From assembly GCA_026545225.1 (NCBI GenBank), contig CM048845.1, positions 121,399,033 through 121,463,032 of the forward strand: a stretch of 64,000 nt of DNA. The letters are read 5' to 3'. The stretch is from Cornus controversa (lineage: Eukaryota > Streptophyta > Magnoliopsida > Cornales > Cornaceae). A program made the translations under genes and the position numbers. This document shows positions 35,167 through 46,574 of this stretch, piece after piece; positions within the stretch are counted from its first letter, which is position 1, and every line of letters begins with the position of its first letter. The notes below the pieces were generated by a model. That model did no database searches. It saw only the letters and a program-made list of their open reading frames with translations, and had not been told where the DNA came from.

Positions 35167-35997
35167 ATGAATTCCCAAATCCTCTTCAGCTCTAATTCCC
35201 TCTTCCTTCTTTTCCTCCTAGAAATCTTGCTTTTGTTTCAAGTTTCACCATCTTTGAGTCACCCCTATGAATTTTACTACAAAGCCTCTGATACAAAGTT
35301 CAGTTGTGGCACCATCACTGGAATAGGGTATCCTTTCCGCAGACAGGAAGAACCTGAAAATTGTGGCTATCCGGGATTAGTCCTCAATTGCAAGGACAAC
35401 AAGATCACCACTGTCAACATCATGAACTTGACATACAGAAGAGTATTGGGTTTGAATCAGACTACACAAGTTATGAAGATTGCTAGAGAAGATGTTATGG
35501 AGTCTACTTGTCCACAGGATTTAGTTAACACCACACTTGATTATGCTATCTTCGATTATGCCTCTCAATATCTACTAACTTTACGTTTCTTTATGGCTGC
35601 CCAGTTTCATTTACATTTCCGGTTACCCTGTCGGGTTTTAACCCAATTAACCTGCCTGGTTTAAACAACCCAATTACTTCTTGTGGGTATAATGGTGTTT
35701 ATGTCGTGCCTGGAGCTCTAGGCCCGGGGATTTGTAATGCCAGTGTTATCGTTCCGGTTCTTAAAGATCTGGGATTGGGAGGATTCACAAAGTTTACGGG
35801 TTTGGATCAATTCCTCCGAGAGGGGTTCGAGGTTAGATGGAAGACGGATAATAAAGTTTGCAGCGCCTGCACCGGGTCAAATGGACATTGTGGATATGAC
35901 ATTCCTTTGAAACAATCCATTTGCTATTGCTCCGATCCACCTTACCTGTCGGGTAATTGCTCAACCAGTAGTACACTGGAATCTACACAAACGCCGG
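35167..35997 (+). pseudogene. LRK10L-type ectodomain exon, copy C (one-base frameshift)
   Basis: The ATG at 35167 gives a signal peptide (SNSLFLLFLLEILLLFQVSP), then the GUB_WAK_bind domain with TKFSCGTITGIGYPFRRQ, CGYPGLVLNC and NLTYRRVLGLNQTTQ. Near 35,575 one base is missing. The expected NFTFLYGCPVSFTF resumes in another frame and continues through CGYNGVYVVPGALGPGICNA to the WAK_assoc motif CSACTGSNGHCGY and CYCSDPPYLSGNC. The exon ends with a phase-1 donor CCGG/GTATCT. It is more diverged from copies A and B than they are from each other. A single lesion could be a sequencing error, so functional status is open; no kinase exon follows. Confidence 0.78.
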
Positions 35998-36108
35998 GTA
36001 TCTCCTCCATATTTACGAAGAAATTTTATTTCTTCACAACAGCCTATTAAATGCTGCCTTTGACATATTACTATAGTCCCATAGTGCAAAACCTTATATA
36101 TATATATA

Positions 36109-38468
36109 CTAGGATATTGCCCGTGCCTACGGCACTAAAAAAAAAAAAACTCCTTACAAACAAAAAAAAACTTGAAAAAAATCTCATTTATAGAACTGAA
36201 ATGTGACGCATTTGAGAACATGAAATCATAACTTGCTAACTAAAACAGGAGCTTACTATTTAGGAACAACCAAACAATTGAATAGTCAAATTCAACGACG
36301 AAAAATAAATTTTTATAATAGGGGCAGCTTTAAAACAACATTTTTTTTTTCAAACCATCATAATAATTTTATTGGGTAAATTTGTCATTGTTCATTGATA
36401 ACATTTACTTTATCTATCAAGAATTTTCAATAAAAATATTTATTTTATTTATTTTTTAATTTATTTATTAAAAATTAAAAAGAGAGAGAAATTTTTTTTA
36501 GATATACACAAGATGAATATATATAACAATAGTAAGATGGAAGACTATTTATTAGAAATAAAATGCATGATTTGTGGATTGTTCGTATGAATATCAAGGC
36601 ACCAAATCTGTCAATTCTTATCCCAGGAAAATTCTGCAGGCACATTGATGAGCCATTCACGATACAGTAAAAGTTTGGCAGGGTAGGTTGGAACGTCATT
36701 TGATTGATGATTGACACTGTAGTGAAATCATAAAAGTGAATAGCTTTGTATATACATTCAGTTGCATTGGGACCTTCACCATGTGCACTGTGCATTTATT
36801 ATAACATTTGTAGAAAAATCACACATGCAATTATTTCTATAATAATTTATTAATGTTCAGCTAATTAATCAAAACAATCACATTTAATTTAATACAAAAA
36901 TCTTACATTAAAAATGTTCAAAATAATAATTTTTTTCAAAATTAAACAAAACAACATGTCTAATTATAATGGAGAAGCACATACATTAAAAATGTTCAAA
37001 TTAGTAAAAATAATTCAGTGTAATTAAGATAGTATTAAACTCTATAGATAACCAAATCAAGAAAAGGAAAATAGTTGATGGAAACAGTATAACAAATAAA
37101 ATAGTACTATCAATTCAAGAAAAGGAAAAGAGCTCCCTTCATACAGTGAGAGAGTAGAATGAAAGTTAGAGAGAGAAAGTGTGTATCAGGATTTTAATAC
37201 AGTGAGAGAGAGAGGGGGAAGAAGGGATGAAAATGAAAGCTTTGCCGGAAAAGATGGGAAAGAAGAAGAAGATGGAGTTGAATGAAGCTCGAGTCCACTG
37301 TGGTATTCAAACACTAAGCCTTCTAATTTTTTTTCGTCTTCATCATCATCATCGACCAACAAACAATTCCGGCCACTATTCACCATCTGGGTCTTCGTCG
37401 ACCTCCAACCCATTACTTCCATTAAAGGCAACACCAACCTCGGCCGGACCACCCACGGCCAGCTGCGAACCTCCACCATTCTGAAGCTCAATCACTATTA
37501 AAAACCCACAAGCACAGTTCATGCACACAATGAGAAGACCGACAACCATCAAAGCTCGCCCCCTTCACCGAACCGTAGCTGCCATTTTCGGCCACCAAAG
37601 CCATTGCCGCGAGCAGCTGCCGCCATTTTCGGCCACCACCAACATCTTCACATCACCACTACCGATGAGACTCACCATCTCCACCGTCCCACGGCCAGCA
37701 TTGAGCCATCACCTGAGCACCGAGGAAGAAGAACCACCGTGAGCTGGTACACACAAACGATCATGGACCACCACCAAGCTTCGGCTGAAGAATGAGACCC
37801 ACTACCTGAAGAGCAATTGCCGAGCACCACCGGAGAAAAGCACCTCAAGCAGTGGCCCACTTCCACCAACACCACCGAGCACCATCCCACGCCGACCGAC
37901 ACCATGAGCCACCACTGCCACTACCAACTGCGAGCCAAGCATGGGAACTGCCGAAGCTCACAAAAGCTACCATAGAAAATCGAATAGCCACCACTACCAG
38001 CTATTTCTGATCATCCCACTTCACATCTTGGTGGTAGTGGTGATGTGGGTCTTGGGAGGGGTTTTTTTTGTGGTAGTGGTGGCTGACAGGTTGTGTCCGC
38101 TGGAGGTGATGTGGGTCTTGGGAGGTGGGTCTATGGTGGAAATGGGTTGATGATGGTGATGAAGACGATGAATAGTGGTACGTGGGATGGTGTTTGTAGG
38201 TACTGGCGCTGAGGAAGTGGCTTTAATATATATAATGGGAGAGTTTTAAATTTTGAATTTAGGTGGGAATGAGTTGTTGAAGGTGTAAATTTGAATTTAG
38301 GAGGGAGTGAATCGTGACCGTTGATTGAAGATAGGGAGAGTAATTTTAGACCGTAGATAGGCATATATATTTTGAACCGTCAGATGAGTTTTTTAAGTAT
38401 TTTTGACCGTTAGATGATGAATTTTTTTAAGCGGGAGATTCAAACACAAAGCTAAAATGTTATATAGA
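36109..38468 (-). mobile_element. Non-autonomous Helitron, 2.36 kb
   Basis: On the minus strand it begins TCTATATAACATTTTAGC after an A, and ends with the hairpin GTGCC-GTA-GGCAC, ten further bases, then CTAG before a T. That is the canonical Helitron structure: 5' TC, 3' hairpin, CTRR and insertion between A and T. Flanks join to match duplication copy 1, where a (TA)n tract runs straight into CATAAGATTTAGTTG near 29,105. The interior has an AT-rich half and a GC-rich block at 37,380-37,980 of CCACCACC/ACCGAGCACC words. No Rep/helicase was recognised. Confidence 0.87.
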
Positions 38469-38608
38469 TGTAGCATAAGATTTAGTTGAATCGAGTATAA
38501 ATGGTTGTGGGGTGGGCTGGGCTGGGTTAGGAAACTAGAAGGAACCCGTGGGCCTCTAAAAGCCTGCTCACAGATTACAGTATTTTACCACCATTGGTCC
38601 TCCTCAGT

Positions 38609-39193
38609 TAGGGATGGCAATTTGCCCCGCCCCGTCGGGTACCCGCCCCGCTCCGCCCCGTTTAAAATCCGTTTACGGAACCGTTTAAGGAAACGGGGTG
38701 GGGATGGGGTTAAAAAAAATAACCCGCGTTTAAACGGGGCGGGGACGGGGGTAAGACCCTACCCCGACGGGTACCCGCCCCGTTTAAGTATATATATATT
38801 TATACTTTTATATATATAATATATAGAGAAAATATTAATAATGTATAAAGAAAATATTAATATTATATATATCATACAACTATACAAGTTTATTATATAT
38901 GACTCAATATTATCCATTGTATTGCAAGTTCCTAAATGTGTGTTTTTGGTGTATATGTATCAAAATATCATATTTATTACTATAAAAAATTTTTGCATTA
39001 AAAAAAAAAAAGTATAAACAGGGCAGGGCGGGGTAAGTTAAACGGTTATGGGAATAGGGAAGTCAAAACCCGCCCCGCCCCGCCCCGTTTATACACGGTT
39101 GCGGGGCGGGGACGGGGTGGGGAAAGTTAAACGGTTTCGGTTATGGGGAAGGCAAAACCCGCCCCGCCCCGCCCCGCCCCGTTGCCATCCCTA
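38609..39193. mobile_element. Non-autonomous hAT element, GGGGCGGG-rich subterminal type
   Basis: It starts TAGGGATGGCAATTTG and ends GTTGCCATCCCTA, with the 8-bp duplication TCCTCAGT at 38601-38608 and 39194-39201. Duplication copy 1 has the unoccupied site (TCCTTAGT near 29,278). Both subterminal zones are packed with CCCCGCCCCG or GGGGCGGGG and AAACGG words around a short AT-rich centre. It is the same family as the element at 33,938. Confidence 0.95.
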
Positions 39194-41036
39194 TCCTCAG
39201 TCCCTCTAACATTATGGTTAATTGGTAAAGTGGTGCGTCTAATTTCAATTGTACTTTGTTTTGACGAATATTGCTCCCACTGGTGTATTTTGATGGAAAT
39301 TTCCACATCGGTGATGCATTCACGATCCACATGAATCTTACAAGTTACTATATTAAGTAATATCATGGTATTTTTCTAAGTGCAATAAAAAGTAATTTTT
39401 TTAACGGGGATACACAACTTAACTCACATAATTCTTCTAAGCAGGTATTGTTCTTGCGTTCTGTGTGTGCTTTTGATCCGTGACTCTCTCTATAAAACAT
39501 AGAATTTGCATAACTCAACTTGTAGTGTAAATCTCATGAGATTACATTGGTTTTCGATCTTTTATTTATACACACCCATATATATAGGTCTAATGGTTGA
39601 TGGTGAGTGGAACTAAACATCTGGAAAGGACTTCTACATATGGATGTCTTTTGTTTTTTTTTCTTACTCTTATTTTGGGATGCTATCAAAAGTATAGTTG
39701 AGTTGATGGTAGTTCACTTTGAAGGAAATGCTGATTTTTTTTTCTTTATTCTTTTTTGGGTAGATTTTGATTCCTTACTTCCTTAGAAGATGTTTAACTC
39801 TTTTTGGTAGAGATCAAAATAAGTCATATATATATATATATATATTTCACAAGGATATAATGCAAAATACAAAAGTTGATTTGTTCTTACCAATTTTCCA
39901 AGTGACAAAATAGAAGAAAGTGGTTCCTCTATTAATTCTCTCACTCTCTCTCTCTGCATTACCAAACAGAGGATGATGACTCTTTCTCTTGTCTCATATT
40001 CCTTTCCTCTCTATCCTCCATCACTTAATTTTCTGCTTTTTGATACCTAACCTGAACATATCTCTTAACTAGTCTCCATAGCAGATACATCTTTTTCATC
40101 ATAGGCAGGTGAAAATGTTCCCACAGATTATTTAAAAACAATGAGGACAACTTTTTCAAAACAAGGACGTTTTCTTTAATTCTAAACTTGTAGTTTTACC
40201 AAGTGTTATGATGTGTTTAATAATCTTTTGGAGGCCAAACTTTCACCAAAAATCTGAGGATGGTCATTATTTACCATAAGTTGATGAAGTTCTAGTGTCT
40301 GTGTTGACCATATCTCTATCAACATATCTCTTACCAAGTGTTATAGTTTGTGCTTGCATGTACCATAAACAATACCAATATATTAACTCTTTCTATGTGA
40401 CGAGGAATATCTCAATCGATCGATGCCTGGGGAGCTGCAGTGTATCGATTGCTAGAAGCCAATACTACAACTCTTGGTGCAGCAATATAAGGAATATATA
40501 TAGTTTTCAATGCCAACAGATGTGTGGATATAATTGCAGTCTCAATTCACCTGCTTTTGGCATGACCAGAGCCCACTGTGAATAACACATCAGAATATAC
40601 TTAAGCCCCTTCTGCTAGAACTAGAAGGGGCTCAAGTATCAACCTGATCTGAGAGGGTGGTCACCACCAGACCAATAGGCGAATTTTGATAGCTAACCTT
40701 ATATATCTCTAGGAAATCTTGCTCGTATTTCCCTTGTCATCAAGGCATTGGTTTCAATTATCTTTCTTTTGTTTCCTTGGGCTAGTTAAGAAAGGAGAAT
40801 TTGCAAATGCCTGTTTAGAAGATTAATATTCAGATATATGGAAACTGAACCACTAGATAATCTGTAATTAACTAAATCAAACACATTTGAAGCTCAATTT
40901 ACAGCTCTGATTGATCATCAGACTGTAAGTACATGGACAGTGTTTTACATGCCTTCCTCTGCACATCAATTTATGCAAGCTTCTAATTGTGTGCCATGGA
41001 TCAATGGAAGCTTATGCCAATTAATTACAAGCAAGT

Positions 41037-41068
<32 letters not shown>

Positions 41069-42017
41069 GTGGGTGTATATGTATTTGAGATTGACTGGAG
41101 AACTTATATTAGATATAATGGGTGTGGTAAGGAATTTTACATGCCATATTGGTAGTTTGGCAACATTAAGAGCACAATTGGTGGACTTTTGCAGAATAAG
41201 AGAAAAAAGGGTTGGTAATTGCTTGGAAGAGAACATACCCACCAACTCATGTCCGCAAGTTGGATTCTCAAGCAGCCCTTACTGGGCCGCATCAAATTAA
41301 GTTGCCATAGTTCACCAAACTTGTTAGTTTCTGCCAAAGTCATCCATTTCAATCCTTCCATCTTCTGTAGTTGGACAGATAATCAGATTCTATCTGCCCA
41401 CATATATATTGAATCTCCAAGCAACAATTATATTAATTTCTTAGTATAATTAACCTTAGAAATTATAGGAGGTGGGCACCTAATTAAATATTAATGTGAA
41501 TCCAGATATTCTGCATGTATTGAGTATTTGACTTTGATCTTTCTACATATTTGCACTGCTCATAGTTGTGATTGATAATATTAAAATTGAAAGATGGATC
41601 AGTTGCTTAATTTTTTCAGAGGTTGATATATATGCTTACCCCACCTAGAATTCCAATTGTTATTGGTAGCCTTTCAATTTCAAGTTGTAAATGCATGGCT
41701 ATAAAATTATAATGTATCTAGGTTAGGTAGATTCCGTGCAGAAAACGCCGTTAACTAATGTAGATTAATTTGTATTTATTAAGACTATGTATGTATGTCA
41801 ACTTTTTTCCATTCCAACAGAAGCTTCTCTTTGAAAACTCCCACCAAGTTGCTCTACTTTGTCAAAGGTGATTTAGTTATGATTGGTGATGAGAAACCAA
41901 ATTTTCAAATAATGTCCACATCCCTGCTGGGTTTGAATATGAGTATGAGGACTCCATCCCCTCTTGTATGAGTTTGGTGGGTAGCTTCAAATTTTTCACA
42001 GCTCATCTCTCTCAAAA

Positions 42018-42778
42018 ATGCATCCCCACCTCCACCCAACCTCCTTTCTCATATTTAGGTTCTTGATCTTCATCTTAATCCTCCACGCCCAGAGATGTGT
42101 ATGTGCCGATGATGAGAAATTCACCACCTGTGATCAGTTATTTGAGTGTGGAGGCCTTACGAGCATTAGCTATCCTTTCTGGGGAGGGAGCCGACCTGCT
42201 TACTGCGGTCACCCGGCCTTACGACCTGGAAGAAAATGTCCCACGGCTCACACTTGTGTCAACAACATACCGAGTGCTAGGAATCAACAACGCAGCAGTG
42301 ACTCTCACAGTTGCTAGAGATGATTTCTGGAATAATAATTGTCCAACATATCTCCATAATTCTACCTTGAATTCCAATCTCTTCAGCTATACTTCCAATA
42401 CTGGGAACTTGACTTTGTTCTATGGTTGCCCCTTGCTTCCTGGCCAAACGCAGCCACTGCCTAATCAGTTTAGTTGCACAGTGAACGGTACCAAGAGCAA
42501 CAGCTATTATTTTACCAGTAACTTTGAACCATGCAAAAACACAATCGTAGTTCAAGTTTTCGCTGAGGCTTTAACAAGCACTTCGGGTTCACTGAATATT
42601 TCAGCAGCTCTTAACGATGGTTTTGGGTTACGGTGGGAAGCAAATGATACATACTGCAACCAATGTGTCCAATCGGGTGGGCGATGTGGGTATAATGATT
42701 CGAATTCGTTTACTTGCTACTGCGCGGATCAACCTTATCCATTAGAATGTGGCGGGACTCCAAGCGGAACTGGAACTG
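42018..42778 (+). pseudogene. LRK10L-type ectodomain exon, copy B (frameshifted)
   Basis: The signal peptide is intact here (ATG at 42018, SFLIFRFLIFILILHAQRC), followed by CDQLFECGGLTSISYPFWGG. After GHP a net loss of five bases relative to copy A (near 42,215-42,235) throws the frame. The other frame then carries VPRLTLVSTTYRVLGINNAA, LTLFYGCPL and the WAK_assoc motif CNQCVQSGGRCGYN with FTCYCADQPYPLEC. The exon ends with the phase-1 donor ACTG/GTATGT. It is the partner of copy A through the segmental duplication. No kinase exon follows closely. Confidence 0.8.
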
Positions 42779-43740
42779 GTATGTGGCCCCCTAATCTTAG
42801 CTTGTTGCTCTCGTTTATCGTAGTCAAGTGTTGATGTCTAAGGCCTAAACTATTACATTTAGATTAGGAATATGTGTAGTAATCCAACCTGTTTTATACG
42901 TATCTCTTTTTTCTTTGGCATTTTATTTACCTCTTTGGACTTCTATTGAATTGAAAAAAAAAGATGTCATAGGATTCAAATAGGCCTTCTTGTGTCACAC
43001 ACCCAACCCATCCTTGTCCTTCATCTTGTCCAAGTACATCAAAAACCTTCAAAATATGCTACATATCTTCTTTCCTACACTAGATCTTACCTTACAAGTT
43101 AGAGAATTACATAAGTTTCAAATCCTAATTGAATTATGGATATGCACTATCTCCAAAAGTAATAAAATAGTAGTAATTAATGTCATACAAATCAGTTAAG
43201 GTTCTGGTTAACAAAATTTTTGCTTTGACTTTTACGTAGAAGAAAAAGAGAAGCAGAAGCTAAATGAGATAGTTGGTATCCACCAATTTTCTTTAAACAC
43301 TCTTTTTAAATTTCGAAACTCTTCAACTTTACCAATTCAAATACTCTCTAAAACTGCATTTTATCTTAGAAAAATCAAAAACCTCCTCTCAAAAACCATC
43401 CAAACATAGCTAAACAGGGTTGATACCACTGCCATGGAAAAGCGCCGACTTTGACTTCTGTTCTCAGTGCTTTCCTACCATATTTTTTTTTCTTACTTTA
43501 TTGGCAATACCGACTCCTGCAAGTTTGAATTTTGACTGGTAGGTTTCATTTTCTGTAAAGTACTACTAATAATATTTATCGTGCTTTTACTTGGGAAAAA
43601 GAATATGTTAATCCTGCTCTTAGTCTGATTAGAGGTGACCCTACAACCAAACACGGTACATCAAACTATCGCTGTTGCGCCTGAGGGCAGGTTAATGTTT
43701 CCGAAAGTCTACATATGAGCCTTAGTTATATATATATATA

Positions 43741-43920
43741 CTAGGGTATGCCCTTGCCTACGGCACTATCGCGCACTCACAGTCGTGACCGTTAGATGAA
43801 GTGATTTTAGACCGTAGATAGCAAAAGACATTTTGAATAGCAGGATTGCTTTTTTAACAACTCTGGACTGTTGGATCATCATTTTTGGCCTTATTAGGCC
43901 AAGCTTAAATGTAATATAGA
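43741..43920 (-). mobile_element. Short Helitron derivative, 180 bp
   Basis: Read on the minus strand it starts TCTATATTACATTTAAGC and ends with hairpin TGCC-GTA-GGCA, ten bases and CTAG before T. Both ends resemble the Helitron at 36,109, and internal words such as GACCGTTAGATGA and TTTTAGACCGTAGATAG are shared. It is a small internally deleted relative. Confidence 0.8.
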
Positions 43921-44232
43921 TATAGATAAAGATATAGATATATGTATGTATATGAAGCTGGCTTTATTGACCTGGTCTTTGTTCTTCTGATACTCGATAT
44001 ATATACTATTATAAGCAGTACAAGATATGTTTGGTTCCCGGTACTTTCGTCGATGGTCTTAAATGGGAAAATTATAGAATACCCAAACAGATCGTTCATG
44101 TATAAGAAAAAGTCTAGAGTTGGTAAACAAATCACAGATTGGTGTGAGTAGCCTATTAACTACTCCAACTGTACGTAATTATTTCTTTCTATATATAACT
44201 AAATTAAATTGACTAAGGTTTCTTCGTTGACT

Positions 44233-46286
44233 AAAAAGTAGGGCTTTCTATTTAATAGTCTTATTATTTAAGAAAGGGTAAGATTATTAATTATTTTATA
44301 GATTTTTTTATTGTTAATTTTTTAATGCCTACCAAATTATTCCATAACAATAATAATGCAGCATTATTATTATTATTTTTTATTAGTTAAATACTCTCGT
44401 TGTGGGGTTTCTTTTCTTTCAATTTAAAAGATAGAGACAACAAAAAAAAAAAAAAATTAATAACTCACACAGTCCATCTCAATCTTTATTTTATTCAATA
44501 TATATATATATATATATAGGTTTTTTCCCCGGGTATGTGACAATTTAATATTGTGGTCTTTGTAATGACAGGCTAAATGGGATAAGATTAAACAAAGTTT
44601 CAATTGAACAATTCATTTGTTTTCTGTGGTTGGTAATGACAAAAACAGTATAATGACATGCTATATAATATGCACTAAATTTAAAATATTGAATACAACT
44701 TGAAAGAACATGTCAAATTGATATTGATTATACCGATATTTAAATTTTATGAAAAATAGGGCTCTAATATTAGGTCAAAATGGACTGCAATACTCCTCTA
44801 ATAAGTAAATACCATACCATACAATGCAATATTGCAATGGCATTAAACATGAAAAGTTTCAATACAGGACTAGGGGTGGCAATTTGTGTTCTCGTGTCGT
44901 GTTCGTGTCGTGTCGATCTATAAGTATTCTACTAAACAGTTCAACCCTAACCCGACCCATTTATTAATCGTGTCAGAATCCCTCAACACTAACCCAACCC
45001 GTTTATTAAACGTGTTATCCGTGTCGACCCGTGTAACCCGTTTAATAAACTTATCCTATAATGACACTACTTGTTTAATAACCTTTTTTAATCCGTTTAA
45101 CTTATATCATATGAGTTTCTCCACCCCTAAAAATCTCTCTGAAGATCATATAAAAATAAAGTACATATCAATACATAAATCCTAAAATCAAACTATATTA
45201 TAAATTTTGTATCTATATATAAACTCAAAAACATACTAAGGTGATTCATCAACTGGGAAGACACTATAACAATCTCATCCTTGTGTTTTATGGCTACATC
45301 AATCCTGTAAACAAACAAATAGATTACAAATAATTGCAATATATATAACTATGTATATATAAGTTTGTATAAAATCATAATATATGAATAACTCATATCA
45401 TAATCGTGTTGTAATCGTGTCACGGGTTAGACAGCTTAAACCCAAATCCAACCCAATTTTTGCGTGTCGTGTTCGTGTCGACCCATTTATTAAACGTGTC
45501 GACTTACCTCAAATCCAAACCCGCTAAATTCGTGTCGTGTTCGAGTCGTGTTGTCGTGTCGTGTCCAATTTTGCACCCCTGTGTAACAGGACAACCCCAC
45601 AAGAATCTCAGAGTCAACTAAAGCTAGCCAGCCTCCATGCTGAGATCATACAACGTTCAAAATTCCAACCACCCGAGACTCACTTCAAAACCCTTATCTC
45701 TCTATCTTACTCATGACTCTCTCACTCCTCCATCCAAATGCCTCTCTCTCACTCAACTTCTCTTGTCTCCTTCTCTCCGATCATCGCCGCCGTCCTCACC
45801 GTCTTCTCCGGCTACCTCACGGCGTCGTTTTCCGAAGGTATCACCTACTCCGATTGTGACCGTACCTTCACCTGTGGTTCCATCAACGACATCACCTATC
45901 CGTTCACCGGCGGCGACCGCCCAAATTTTTGCGGCCCATCCGGGTTCCGACTCACATGCCGGGACAACCACACCGAGTTCACTACCAACTCAGTGACTTA
46001 CCGAGTTCTTCAGATAAACCAAAGTGGAAAAACCCTAACCCTTGCCAGGTTAGACCTATGGAACAACACTTGTCCCCAAACGTTTGTCAATTCCACTCCT
46101 AATTCTACTCTTTTCGACACCAGTGTGGGAAATGTGGATCTTACGCTGTTCTATGGTTGTTCTTCTCCGCCTATACCCTATGAACGTCACAATCTGTTTA
46201 ATTGCAATGTGAGTGGATTCAATTCTAGTGATGCCTATTCCTTGATTGGTCCGGTTCCAAGTGACCCGATTGCCGGAATCATTAGG
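44233..46286. repeat. Tandem duplication, left copy (promoter and 5' part of ectodomain D)
   Basis: It matches 47,565-48,893 from TAGGGCTTTCTATTTAAT through the start of the ectodomain exon up to GGAATCATTAGG, nearly base for base in the coding part. The left copy alone contains the 711-bp hAT-like insert at 44,871. Confidence 0.9.
44871..45581. mobile_element. Probable hAT MITE with GTGTCGTG-rich subterminal repeats
   Basis: It opens TAGGGGTGGCAATTTGTG and closes CCAATTTTGCACCCCTG (terminal inverted repeats with a few mismatches). Subterminal zones repeat CGTGTCGTGTTCGTG and AACCCG words. A 7-bp ACAGGAC lies directly left (44864-44870) and again four bases beyond the right end, so the target duplication is imperfect. 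It sits 156 bp upstream of the intact LRK10L start codon. Confidence 0.72.
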
Positions 46287-46545
46287 TGCGACGTTAGTAT
46301 CACGGTTCCAGTATTCTGGGACGCCGGTCAGAGGCTCGCCGGCAATCGGTCCACTCTGGGGGAGGTTTTGATGGGAGGTTTTAGTGTGAATTATATTGAC
46401 CCTTATGATAATCAGTGTTCGGAATGTACTGGGTATGGTGGGCGATGTACATTTGATTCGAATTCGGAAGAACCTGTTTGTATGTGCGATAACAGACCGT
46501 GCCCTGTAAATGCAGCTCCTCCTGCTCCTCCTACTCCTAGAGCAG
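45738..46545 (+). CDS. LRK10L receptor kinase, intact ectodomain exon (copy D)
   Basis: The ATG at 45738 begins a secretion signal (MPLSHSTSLVSFSPIIAA through the GYLTASFSEG cleavage region). A GUB_WAK_bind domain follows (CDRTFTCGSINDITYPFTGG, CGPSGFRLTC, VTYRVLQINQSGKTLTLARL, LTLFYGCSSPP), with several N-glycosylation sites. The C-terminal WAK_assoc motif is CSECTGYGGRCTFDSN-PVCMC, with a Pro/Ala-rich stalk. The exon closes at AGCAG/GTACTT in phase 1. The acceptor at 62764/62765 is in the same phase, giving ...[17 protein letters not shown]..., so exons 62765-62821 and 63185 onward can complete a receptor kinase. The family is a plasma-membrane receptor class linked to rust resistance and ABA signalling. 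It is the only undamaged ectodomain copy. Confidence 0.88.
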
Positions 46546-46574
46546 GTACTTCACCTTTCCTGCCATGGAAGTGA

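Larger units (their letters stand above)
36012..43535. repeat. Segmental duplication, copy 2
   Basis: It is colinear with 28,837-34,795. It differs by a 2.36-kb Helitron at 36,109, a hAT MITE at 38,609, a local replacement around 40,375-40,620 (a different sequence stands at 30,440-30,720) and absence of the TRIM, Mutator MITE and hAT MITE found in copy 1. Its left edge begins only 14 bp beyond the donor of ectodomain copy C. Confidence 0.85.

Noticed and set aside
37186-37905. Open frames on both strands in the GC-rich block
   Set aside because: Overlapping Pro/His/Thr- or Val/Gly/Trp-rich low-complexity frames inside a Helitron, with no recognised domain.
40295-40585. Cys-rich open frame in duplication copy 2
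   Set aside because: Half lies in ordinary duplicated non-coding sequence where copy 1 is not open, and no signal peptide or family pattern was seen.
41137-41361. Minus-strand frame (MEGLKWMTLAETNKFGE...) also partly present in duplication copy 1
   Set aside because: Shared only because the block is duplicated. It differs by frameshifts between copies and no domain was recognised.
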